Shown: positions 22,816 through 33,165 of the stretch, piece after piece
How the letters are laid out: every line of letters starts with the position of its first letter
Position numbering within the stretch: position 1 is the stretch's first letter
Position numbers and translations under genes: made by a program
NCBI GenBank assembly: GCA_037953625.1
Contig: CM075650.1
Location: forward strand, 3,288,501 to 3,352,500
Direction: 5' to 3'
Source: Crotalaria pallida
Taxonomy: Eukaryota; Streptophyta; Magnoliopsida; Fabales; Fabaceae
Length of the DNA stretch: 64,000 nt
The notes under the pieces: generated by a model
What the model saw: the letters and a program-made list of their open reading frames with translations, nothing else
Database searches by the model: none
What the model was told of the DNA's origin: nothing

Positions 22816-23986
22816 TTATCTCCCTTGACGTTCATAATCGCCTCCCGTAGAACCACCGTTGTCGCTGTTACATGGGGCTCGCAAACCAGGACCTCTAATC
22901 AGCCATGATCTCCGCCTCCCCCAGTCGCTGGCGGCCGCTATTGGTTCGAATCGAACCGCCATCCTCTCTTTGTCGTGGTGGCTGTATTGAAGGTTCAAAT
23001 CGGTTTCAACCACAGGGAGTTGAGTGGCGGTGGTTGGACAAAATGAGAAGGGGAGAGAGTGAAGGATGAAGAAGGATTAAGGATTGGAGAAGTTGTAGGG
23101 ACAGTAGATGATGAAAAAGGGATTAGATCTGAACAAATTAGGGATTTTAAGGTTTTTAATTTTTCTTTTTAAAAATCAGTTTTTAAAATTAAAGAAATAC
23201 TAATAAAAAACTTGAAATATAAAAAAATAAAAATAGGATTTTAAGGATTTTAATTTTAATTTTTAAAAATCAGTTTTTAAAATTAAAGAAATATTAATTA
23301 AAAAACTGGAAATAAAAAAATAAAAATATTGGCTTTTTCTGAATATTGGCTTTTTATTTTTTATTTTCTGTTTTTTTTTTAATTTTTTTATTTTATTTAA
23401 AAAAAATTCAAAGTCGTGCCACATGTTAACAAACGGTTGGTTGTCTGTGCTGTGCTGGCACCACGTGATCTAGTAACTGACGGTGTTTGAATGGAAGGAC
23501 CTGAACCAAACGGTGTTAAAGTTTAGGGACCAAATCCAATGAAAAAAAGGACAGGGACTAATTCCAAAACACCCCCTAAGTTTAGGGACCAAAACTTAAA
23601 TAAGCCTTTTTCTAATAGAGCTATACTTTTAGCTTGTTATATGTTCTCTTGCTCTTTACTCTGTTCTTTCATGTTATGCTCTGCTCTGGATGAAGAACTA
23701 AGCTCTATTTATAGAGCTCTTTGTGCAGTGTGAAAACAGTGGATGCATGTTATCATTTTAATTATGTATGCCTTATGCCTTTGTTGATTGTGGCCACCGA
23801 AAGTACTTATTAGTTGGTTGCCCCTTTTTCTACCGTAATCCATATTGAATCATTGACCAAGACATAATGGGTAGGACCCATTACTTGGTTTAATTTTCCT
23901 TTCACGGAGTTGCAGCCCCAAAGAAAATCCTTACACTTCTTTTTAATCTGCTTGATCACAGCTTTAGAAATGATGAAAATAGTTGC

Positions 23987-24250
23987 CTAATAGACGTGGA
24001 TTGTTAGCATGACTGAGTTAATGAGGGTGCATTTGCCTTGATAAGAAAGATGTTTGGTAGACCAAGAAGCCATTTTTCTTGCGATTTTGTCTACCAAGGA
24101 TTGATAGGTAGATACTATCCATTTCCTAACTGAGATAGGAAGTCCAAGGTGCTTGAAGGTAAAAGTCTTTCTTTGGAAGCATGCGCAACTGGATAAAGAT
24201 TGCTGAACATCTTCTTTGATTCTTGCCATATATAAATTTGACTTGTCCAA
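23987..24250 (-). pseudogene. LINE reverse-transcriptase C-terminal fragment
   Basis: The minus-strand frame shows FKHLGLPISVRKW followed by KIARKMASWSTKHLSYQGK and LINSVMLTIHVY, a pattern well known from the C-terminal RT part of plant LINEs. It continues past the copia insertion into the zf-RVT fragment at 17610-18170. Confidence 0.8.
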
Positions 24251-24358
24251 ATTGGGGATTAATTTCCCAATTTACTATAACAAAAAAATTATGAAATATT
24301 ACAGTAAATTAGAGGAACAACATAGTGTATTTTATGAATATGTTGACCCATTAAAATA

Positions 24359-25161
24359 GACTTTTTCTTTTTGAATCCCATGTGTACTCGTTGGTCCTCA
24401 TTTGGGTTTTCATTGGACGAACTTGTCCTTATATTACCGACTGAAATAAGACGGAAGAAGCTTTCCGCTTTTTTTTCCTCCTAAGGCGGAAGATTTATCG
24501 ACTTGTTAAAGGCGGAAAATTTACCGACTTGTTAAAGGTGAAAACATTAAATAACTTCTGACTACTTAAAGTTGGAAAAATTCCAAGGCAGAGTTATAGG
24601 TAACAAGAGAGATTAAAAGGCTCTTGCAAGTTTTTTCTTTTGTATCTGTGTCTAACAGTCTATGTCCAAGTTATAATTGAAAAGTAACCATCCAATACCT
24701 TGACATGCGTCTCATCAATCTTTCTCTTTTGGTGCCTTGTCATCTTCAAGCCTGTCGCCCCCCGAGAAACCATATGTAGAATATTCTGAATGAGTTCAAT
24801 CATGAAAACAGTGCATATTTTGAAATAAGAAGTTAACTTAATAAAGAAGGAAAATATCATTCATGATATTAAACAGAGGAATGGCCCATGCAAGTAAGTA
24901 GACATGTGTATTAATTTAATGCCTTGGAATTTTTCCAACTCTAAGTAGTCGGAAGTTATTTAATGTGTTAAAATCTTCCGCCTTTAACAAGTCGGTAAAT
25001 CTTCCGCCTTAGGAGAATTGATAACACATTATAATTTTTTCCGCCTAAAAAAAAGCGGAAAGTTTTTTCCGCCTTGTTTCACTTGGTAACATAAGGGCAA
25101 GTTCGTCATGAAAACCCAAATAGGGACCAACGAATAATCAGGGGTTAAAAAAGAAAAAGTC
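24359..25161. mobile_element. Palindrome-array TIR element, copy C (803 bp), TSD TTAAAATA
   Basis: The ends GACTTTTTCTTTTTGA and the near-complement AAAGAAAAAGTC are bordered by identical 8-mers TTAAAATA (24351-24358 and 25162-25169). Both arms carry GGCGGAA / TTCCGCC motifs as in the shorter copies. Unlike them, this copy has a unique centre (about 24600-24900), which may be the ancestral interior or captured DNA. No transposase is recognised. Confidence 0.8.
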
Positions 25162-25259
25162 TTAAAATATCGATGAACTAAAAATGAAATAAGAGTATTT
25201 TTCAATTTAAAAAAAAAATGCAACTAAAAAGGGTTCGAAAACTTGACCCCACCAAATAA

Positions 25260-26165
25260 GAGTTTGAGATTACAAACCCCCATGTCTATCCCCAAACCCC
25301 AAAATTGCTAGTGAAAAGATAAAACTACCCCTGAAGTTATTAAAACAAAAAACACCCCTTTTCTTCTCACTCCCTCTCACATACACTGTTCATCTTCCCT
25401 CCCTCTCACATACACGGTTCTTCTTCTTAATAAATCTAGGGTTCCTCTTCTTCTCCTCTCACATACTAACTCCTTATCTCCTCAACTTCGTTTTTTTCTT
25501 CTCCTCTTAAAGATATGTTCTCCTCTTCTCTTGCTTTTGGTTTGTGATTTTTGGGTTTAGGTTTTAATGTTCTTCTCAATCACTTGTTCTCATTTCAAAA
25601 ATTGAAATCTTCATATTAATCAGAGCCAGAGCACATTAAAAACAAGTTTGTGGGGGAGGAATGACAGTACAATAATTCAATCAAGCCACGCTCTCTGTAG
25701 CTTGATTTCAAGCAGGCAAAATTGAACGTGGTTTGCGTTTCCGAGACTATTGGGTCGGAAAAAAAAGGTGAATTCCGAGCGTCCCCAGTCGGAAACTTTT
25801 TTTCCGAGACTGGAAAGTCGGAAAGGATTCATCCACTAAAAAAAAAATAAGAAAACCGTAGCTTAATGGCAACAGAATCATCAACACGAAAATCTTTACG
25901 TGTGATGAACTTATATTTTTGTTGTTGATGAAAGTGGATGCCAAAATTACTACTCCAGTGATGAACACTACTAAGTATATGCCAAGAGGGAGGAACACTA
26001 CTCCTGGTCCTGGATGTATGGCTTTCCATTTCCTGGATATATGCAAAAAGGTGGTTTGGGGTTTGGGGTTTGTAGTTTAGAATTTTTTTAATGAGGACAT
26101 TTTAGTATTTTCACTCTTAAAGTTGGGGTTTGTGGATATTAGTTGGGGTTTATAATCTCAAACTC
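25260..26165. mobile_element. MULE-type TIR element, 906 bp, TSD ACCAAATAA
   Basis: The terminal inverted repeats GAGTTTGAGATTAC(A) and TATAATCTCAAACTC are flanked by perfect 9-bp copies of ACCAAATAA (25251-25259 and 26166-26174). Inside are three hairpin units of the form TTCCGAG...GTCGGAA near 25735-25825. The right end is about 150 bp from the start codon of the methyltransferase gene, so it forms part of that gene's upstream region. Confidence 0.8.
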
Positions 26166-26318
26166 ACCAAATAAATTCACAGCCCAACCAATAGTCCAAA
26201 AAAGCAAATCCGGGCTTCTCCCACATCCAAAATGCTAAAAACAAAAAATAATAAAATCAAATTCCAAACCGGAAAGAAAATAGGATGAAAATTCCGTTAC
26301 AGGAAGAGTGAAGAAGAC

Positions 26319-29300
26319 ATGGCGGCTACGAACTCTGAGTCTGAGGTAACAACACCAACAACACTCTCACTGCTCACTTCATTCTTCTCTCTGTTCATTT
26401 TCTTCAAAATAAATAATAAATAATAATAAAAAAAACTTTTTTTTTCTTACACTCAGAAACCAAGTCACGAAACGTTTCAGTTATTCTCTACTGCTTCTTC
26501 TTCTTCTGGCTTCGGAATATTCGATGATGCTGCTCCTTCTTCTAATGCTATACCTCCTCCTCCAAGTGTTGAAGTTCATGCCTCAGAGGTGCTAACTCTT
26601 CATTCCTTCTCATTATTCATTCATTGAAACTGTGCCCCTTTTTTATATATACATAAAAATGCCTTCTTTTTTTTTTTTTTTCAAGGTTCCTTCATCGTTG
26701 CAACACAATGTGGACTCTGTGAATTTAGATGATGGGGTCACTTTGTTTAAGGTAAAGTTCCTTTCTTTATTATTATTATTATTATTACAATTGGATTGAA
26801 TAATTATACTGATAGAGTATTGCATCTAATTAAAATTAAGAGGACTATTAGACCATTAAAGGGTGTAGAATAGTCGTTACTTCCTCCGTTTCATATGTAG
26901 TGTGTTTTAAGGTTATGCACGGTTTTAAGTAATAGTTAAATGATGCAAGAATTTGAGGTATTTTTACTATAAAATCCTTATGTAATCATTATTGAAGAGA
27001 GCGAATTATATTGGAGATGAAAAAGAGGTTGTAATAAACAAGGGTATAGTTGGAAAATACAGTATTGATTATGCATTGACTGGTAAAAGAAAAATACATA
27101 CGAGTATAAAACAAGAGGGAAAAACTCTATGAACATTACAAATGAAACGGAGGGAGTAATTATTTTAAATAATTAAATAATTTTTTACTATATGCTTTCT
27201 AGAATATTCCTACTTAATAGGATTTAAGTCACTTGTATGGCTATCCTTACTGTTAAGGTTTTATCATTTCCTATATATTTGTAGTTACTATTCATCCAAA
27301 ATCATGAAGAAAACAGTTTTATTTTATTAATTTTGTAGTCTTCTTTTCTTAAATATGAAGAATGACCATCTCGAATTCTGGTCTTTATCCTTGTTGGTTC
27401 TTTTTCAATGAAAGCACCTTGTTAGGATGCTAGATGCGCCCTAAGGAGGAAGATGAAAAGAATAATAACTGACAAACTTCTTTCATTTTTCATTGCTTTT
27501 AGTGAATAAGAGATAGATATCTTATATAGTAAATAATGAAACCCTAAAACTATTACGCCTGGCATAATCATAAAGCTTAAGTTGTTGCATGTGCTAAGAT
27601 AATTTACAGACATATTATTTTTGGCATATGAGAACACCTAATAAGTATGGGCTTCTAAAAATATCTTATGAAAATACCCTTGGACATTTCTATTAGTTCT
27701 TTTTAGCTTATCTCAATAAGCTTATTAGATATGCCTATGAGACCAGGGCCCAAGAGAATGCCTTATGAAAACAAGCTTATGAAAATAGTTTATGAAGACA
27801 CTCTATGATATTATTGAACTTCTACCCAAAAAATACTTTATTAAATAAGCATTTAATTATTAAGTTACTTATCTAAATGCGTCCTAATATTAGTGTAGTT
27901 TAATTCTTGTATGGCCTATTTTCAGGGGCGGGTGAATACCCAACAAGTTTTTGGTTTATCCAACTCAGATTTAGTTCCTGGAAAATATGAAGGTGGTGCT
28001 GTTCACATTTTGGCCCTTGCATTTCTATTTGTTCATTCTTGTTTTGTTCAATGACTATTTGCCTTTTTGTTTAATCTTTTTTTTTTTTTTTTTATAAAAA
28101 ATTTAAAATTGATTATCTTGATAAGAACTCGATTCTGATACTTGCGCATTTGTTTGATTGGGTTTTCACCCAAAAAAAAAGCAGAAGCTGCAAAAGACCT
28201 AAAAGAGAAGCTATATTTTGTCAGCTTCTTAAAAAATCACTTCTGTAGATCATTCTTCAGGCTAAACAAACAGCTCCTAAAGCAGTTGCAGTTGTAACTT
28301 AGGTTCATTTTGTCTGGAAAATGTTTGATTATGGATTGTAGGAGGACTGAAGCTGTGGGAAGGCTCACTTGATCTGATTAAAGCCCTTCGTTCTGACATC
28401 AAAAGTGAGTCTATCTCGTTTGCCGGGAAGCAAGTATTAGAGGTGCGTTTCCATTTTTCACATGTTAGATATATAATAACATTCTTGTGTCTCCATCGAA
28501 CAAATTAAGATTTTCAAAGAGTTGTTACTTGGTTCACCATATCAGGTGATACTGTATTTCAAAGAGTTTGTTTGGTAAATAACCATCTTTCGTGTTGTTT
28601 ATTTTTTGTGAAAATAAATGACAATGGCTGCTTTCGTCTTCATATTCTTACTTATCTAGGTAACTACTATCTGTAAGATACTTTTGTGGCTGCATAGATA
28701 TTTAGTAGGAAGACATATGACTTGGAATTCTTTATTGAGTTTTTAAACAATATTGTGACAGTATCAGTATCATTCATGTGGGAGGATGACTAGATAATTT
28801 AATGATGGGATTTGTTTTCGGTGGTACTTTATTGAAAGTTGAAACAATTTTATGGTTAGTGGGGGATTATTTTGTGGCACAGATCCTAGTCTTGCATTTA
28901 TCATGCTAAAAAAGTAACTATGCCATTAGTTCTCATTTTATGTTCTATTTAGTCATACTTTCTGCTTATATCACATTGTGGACATTGATGTTTTTATTTT
29001 TTAAATACCAGCAACTTATTTCTAGGATCATTCCCATTTTTACTAATTTGCCTTCTTTATATTTGATAAGCTATGCTGTTGAAGTAAGATTTGACTCAAT
29101 AGAAGAAAATTTTATGTAGAGATGAGTGAAATCATGTATACAAGAGAGCAAATATGTAAAAATTATTAATTTTGAATTATAGTTTGAGTAATGAGTTATA
29201 CTTTTTCAAGATTGATTGAAGTGTTTGGAAAAATAAATAGGGTGTGATATGTTTACTTGATTTCTTCAGTTGTTGAGACACCCAATTTGGGGTATTGAGC

Positions 29301-30940
29301 TCTAAACAAAAAGGCCGGAGTATTGCCAAAAGAAAGATTTAGTTTTAGTTTTTATTGTGGTCCCCTTCCCACTTTCCCAGGAGGTTTGGCATTAGTCACA
29401 GGAAGTTCACCATTTCAGTGGTATTAGCATGATTTAGGTCTATCATATGCAACATTTGTTGAATGTAAGTTGATTAAAAAGATTATCTTGGTAGATAAGC
29501 TGGGGTGTGAATCACTCAGTTTCAATATTTGATTTTCAGGTCGGATGTGGTCATGGACTGCCTGGAATCTTTGCATTGCTTGAGGTAACCCTATGGTTTA
29601 TTCATTTATTGATTGCCTTTGCGGCTTTGCATTAGCAACCTTTACTTCTAAAAATATAATAATGAGTCTATTTTCTTTGCTTCAGGGGGCAGCTGTAGTA
29701 CACTTTCAAGACTTCAATGCAGAGGTCCTGCGTTGCCTCACCATCCCCAATTTAAATGCAAATCTTTCTGGAAAATCTCATCCATCATCATCATCAAACT
29801 CGACAACTTGTGACAAGGCAGAAGTTCGGTTTTTTGCTGGTGACTGGAGTGAAATTGATAAACTCCTTCCTCATGTTGGTAGAGATGCAAACCGTAATCA
29901 AGGTGCAGGTTATGACTTTATTCTGATGGCAGAGACAGTTTACTCAATCAATAGTCTTCAAAACCTTTACGATCTTATCAAGAAGGTAAATCAAAATTGT
30001 ATTTCTATATTGTATCATTCCAATGTAAGTGTGTATTAATATATAATATTTCTAGTTATAATAAAAATATTTCTTTGCTTATGTATTGAACTGTTTAATA
30101 CACAGTGCCTGAAACATCCTGATGGAGTCGCGTACATGGCTGCAAAGAAGTATTATTTTGGTGTAGGTGGTGGAACTCGGCGATTCTTGTCTGTTGTAGA
30201 AAAAGATGGTGAGTTATTCCTGATTTTTGGTTACGTAGTTTATTGAGAAAATACATCCGTTGGGTGCATTTTTTTTTCCAACCCTCGAAAAATAATGTAC
30301 ACAAGATGAAAAGTTGCATTCATATTCATGCTGGAGCATTATTCTGATTCTTGTATGGTATGTGCTATTCTGCTGAATAGATATACTTTGATATAACTCC
30401 AGTAGTAATGGTTAATAACCATACTGTTGGACAATAAAATAGCCCCACATTAGTCCGAAAGGAGAGAAGTAAAAATAAAGTTGAGTTCACAAGCACATAT
30501 TGCCTTGGATATTTTGGACAAAGAAGCTTAGCTCACTCTCCTATATATTACAAGACTTGGACATATGCTCATTCCAAATTTTGAATCATACTCATGTTTG
30601 ATAGGTTTGCTTCCCTGTTCCTACTATGAGCCATATACAAGTGTTTTATGTTCAACTTATTGTTTGGAACCTAAATCATGGAACCATGTATTTCGTGATG
30701 GCCCGGAGTTATCAAAAGTTTGGTCTCATTATTCAACTTGAACTATCAAAGAATATAATGTCATCCTCATGCCATATTTTACTGGTTTCTCTTTCCCTTT
30801 ATCAGTTATTATACTTGTGTGATACTGTGATATCATGATTTTCCTTTATTTCCGCAGGCGTCATGACTAGTAGTCTTGTTGCTGAAATCACAGACGGTTC
30901 GTCGAATGTGCGTGAAGTGTGGAAGCTTGCTTTCAAGTAG
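26319..30940 (+). CDS. METTL18: Protein-histidine methyltransferase, METTL18/HPM1 type
   Basis: Nine coding exons: 26319-26345, 26457-26588, 26686-26751, 27926-27992, 28342-28442, 29540-29584, 29686-29985, 30106-30208 and 30858-30940, totalling 924 bp (307 aa), all with GT-AG introns and joined in frame. The first 95 residues are low in complexity (Ser and Pro rich). The Rossmann-fold SAM-binding core follows: LKLWEGSLDLIKAL, then VLEVGCGHGLPGIFALLEGA at about 129-148 (motif I), acidic HFQDFN near 152-157, and FILMAETVYS near 224-233. These are marks of methyltransferase family 16-like METTL18, which methylates a histidine of ribosomal protein uL3 in yeast and animals. The substrate in plants is inference. 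Two transposons lie in or near it: one MITE in intron 3 and one MULE just upstream. Confidence 0.92.
26880..27157. mobile_element. Stowaway MITE in intron 3 of the methyltransferase gene
   Basis: The inverted ends CTTCCTCCGTTTCAT and ATGAAACGGAGGGAG are bordered by TA (26878-26879 and 27158-27159). The strong, little-diverged TIR suggests a fairly recent insertion. Confidence 0.85.
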
Positions 30941-30959
30941 TTCTGGCATTTTATTCCTT

Positions 30960-31824
30960 CAGCATTCAAATTAATGCCAGTTTGTTTGCTCAAGATTGGC
31001 GACGCCCACTCCGGTTGTGTATTTATGAGATTAGATTGTTTTAGAAATCACTTAGGGGATATTCTAGTATGTGTACCAAGTATACTCAGAATAAATATGC
31101 ATGACAGTTGACAGATGATTAATCAAATATAGATTATTAAGACACGCACAGAAGAGTGTTCCATCTTCCAAGTGCAGAAGTGATAGACATCTAAGATTTC
31201 AATATTATACTTCATTGATGATAGCAAGATTAACTTATAAAGGTGATATAACTTATGGTTGTTATAAGAGTGTTCCAACTTCCAAGTGCAGAAGTGTTAG
31301 TCATGTAAGATTTCAGTATCCTACTTCATTGATGATAACAAGGTAGTACAGAGATTTCATACACATGAAAGAAATGTTTTTTTTTTTTGTTTTTTTTTTT
31401 ACCTGATAGACGAGAACTAATCTCCTAGGATACTATCAAGTGGCTAAGCAGAAATTTTTTATTCCAACATTGAGTCGTGAATCACATGCTTAAAGATTTC
31501 AAACCTCTTTCACTTGAATCAACATATATTGATGCTAGAAGAAAATATAAAGGGGCAAGAGATTATCATGAGAAGAAGGCTCAAGAAAAAAAGAGAAGTA
31601 TGTGAGTGCTAATTATAAGACTAATGATATTTATACAAGTTTCATCTTCACCAACCTTTAAAACTTTTTCTACCCTACCTTTAAAATTTGAATGGAGAAG
31701 TGTGAAAGGAATATTTATCTCTAAATTTTCACACATATGCAATAAAATTCAATTTTTTTGGCATGTATATGAAAAAAATAATTGTTGGTGAGATAACACA
31801 AATCAATCATTTGTCATGAAAAAA
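30960..31824. other. 3' flank of the methyltransferase gene, no gene seen
   Basis: This interval holds a direct repeat of about 90 bp (around 31150-31240 and 31263-31345, sharing CTTCCAAGTGCAGAAGTG). Near 31385-31450 is a poly(T)-led stretch resembling the 3' part of the SINE family at 61515-61715. No coding region is supported. Confidence 0.45.
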
Positions 31825-32273
31825 GACTTTTTTTTTTGCCCCCATTACTCTTTCCGCTTGAAACAAGGCGGAAACAAAATAAAACAATTTCCGTCTTATG
31901 CAAGTCGTATTATCTTCCGCCTTTCCAAAGGCGTAAATAAAATTGAATATTCCACCTTTCATTTGGCGGAAACATTAAAAATTTGTTACAATACCAAAAT
32001 TGTCACTCCGTTCATTCACGTACAAAAGGGAGGTGGAGGGTTCACGGAGGGGCATTTCTGAGATTTCACATTTTAATTGTTCCGGTTCTTAAATGGCGGA
32101 AGTATTTCCGCTTTTAAATAGTCGGTAATTCTTCTGCCTTATGCAAATCAGTAGTAAATTATAATAGTTTCCGCCTTTTGAAAATCGGAAATCATCTTCT
32201 ACCTCCGTAAAGTCGGTAAATTAAGGCAAATGAGGACCAAAGAGTAATGGGTAGGGGCCAAAAAGAAAAACTC
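31825..32273. mobile_element. Palindrome-array TIR element, copy D (449 bp), degraded
   Basis: The ends are GACTTTTTTTTTTG and CAAAAAGAAAAACTC. The putative 8-bp flanks TGAAAAAA and TAAAAAAA differ at one base. Internal TTCCGCC...GGCGGAA pairs match the other three copies but are more mutated. Confidence 0.65.
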
Positions 32274-32289
32274 TAAAAAAAAGAGCAAT

Positions 32290-32762
32290 CTCCAAACCTT
32301 TTGGTGCATATAAAAGAAACTAATATTACAAATGGATATGTAAGGACACTTCCTTCAATACAAGTTATTCATCACATGAGCTTTGAAAATTGGGGTATGA
32401 TAAGTGCTAAGATCATCCTAATTATGCAGTTGCAAGCAATATTTAAACATGATTATATAATTTTGTAATTGTATTGGCCTCCATAATAAATAAACTTAGA
32501 ATTTGATCCCTATGCTTGTTTTTAACTTTCATTTTTGAAATTTGCTGCTGACAGAACAAATTGTTTGTTGCCGTTCATTGTTGTTATAACACCAATTTTT
32601 GGAGTTACGCTATAGGGATCAAATTGAATATAACTGACACATGCAGGAATCAAACATATTCTTTTCCGTCCCTGCAATGATAGTCATTTTCACTTTTCGT
32701 GTTATAAAGCCAACAAAAAATGAGGGCCATACTCAAAATAATTGTTAATACATGGATGGAAT

Positions 32763-32825
<63 letters not shown>

Positions 32826-33060
32826 GAAAAGGACTGACAGACCAAAATTGCAGCTTAACCCATAAACTTCATACAGTGTTTTTGGTGCCCTGTATGATGT
32901 ATATGTTGTCCTTGCTTGAATCCCAAACATGACCGTTTACTAGAATGTTATAACCATATATGATATAGAGATTTAATTATAAGAAATAAAAGCTTGATAT
33001 GGAGAAAACACTTTATTAATACTAATCAGTAATCACTTTGTCCTTTCTTCCACACATGTC
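32290..33060. other. Intergenic DNA with a TA microsatellite
   Basis: Apart from the (AT)n tract at 32768-32822 I see nothing bounded here. This separates copy D of the palindrome element from the 3' flank of SBP copy 2. Confidence 0.4.
32768..32822. repeat. (AT)n microsatellite, 55 bp
   Basis: This is an uninterrupted AT dinucleotide run. An open frame across it is meaningless. Confidence 0.95.
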
Positions 33061-33165
33061 AAATCAACCTTCAATATGTAAATAAAGGAGCATGACATTA
33101 TAGTAACTCATTACAACCATATCAAAGCTACTTTTATTATTACAACTAAAGTAATATATGGATAC

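Larger units (their letters stand above)
21870..23606. mobile_element. Pack-MULE-like element, 1737 bp, TSD TTTTTCTAA
   Basis: The ends GGCTTATTTAAGTTTTTGG and its complement are long inverted repeats, and perfect 9-bp copies of TTTTTCTAA flank the element. The nine-base duplication and GGCTTATTT ends match the shorter MULE-like MITEs in the window. The interior is not a transposase: it holds a coiled-coil exon-like piece (22339-22475) and a C/T-rich, GC-richer stretch (22490-23000) unlike the AT-rich arms. This is the structure of a Pack-MULE that has captured host gene sequence. Confidence 0.8.
18176..23904 (-). mobile_element. Ty1/copia retrotransposon, internally deleted
   Basis: Two LTRs (18176-18678 and 21653-23904, the second split by a 1.7-kb insertion) enclose gag and pol remnants on the minus strand. 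Next to the 5' LTR, TGATATCAGAGC resembles the initiator-Met tRNA primer-binding site; next to the 3' LTR is a polypurine tract AAGGGAGGAAATG. Pol runs protease, integrase, then the start of RT, and then jumps straight to the polypurine tract, so most of RT and all of RNase H are missing. AACTC (minus sense) flanks both sides but with a 2-bp gap on one, so the target duplication is imperfect. Confidence 0.9.
21653..23904 (-). repeat. 5' LTR of the copia element, split by a MULE-like insertion
   Basis: The LTR sequence runs 21653-21869 and resumes after 23606. The nine bases TTTTTCTAA at 21861-21869 are repeated at 23607-23615 as the target duplication of the insertion. Confidence 0.9.
17159..24258 (-). 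mobile_element. 5'-truncated LINE, split by a copia element
   Basis: On the minus strand the two outer pieces (23905-24258 and 17159-18175) join into one LINE relic of about 1.4 kb with reverse transcriptase and zinc-binding C-terminal sequences. A poly(T) run at its left edge is the poly(A) tail. The 15-mers TTAATTTCTCAATTT (17144-17158) and TTAATTTCCCAATTT (24259-24273) are the target duplication, one mismatch apart. The missing 5' part is typical LINE truncation. Confidence 0.75.

Noticed and set aside
22248..22908. Frames of about 200 codons on both strands
   Set aside because: Apart from the coiled-coil piece at 22339-22475 they are Ser/Leu or Arg/Glu low-complexity readings of (CT)n tracts.
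25747..26046. Hydrophobic 99-codon minus-strand frame as a captured gene
   Set aside because: It lies inside the MULE-type element and has some membrane-like character, but I see no family signature or splice edge to support capture.
32720..32932. Open frame with a run of alternating Ile and Tyr
   Set aside because: It is the translation of the (AT)n microsatellite.
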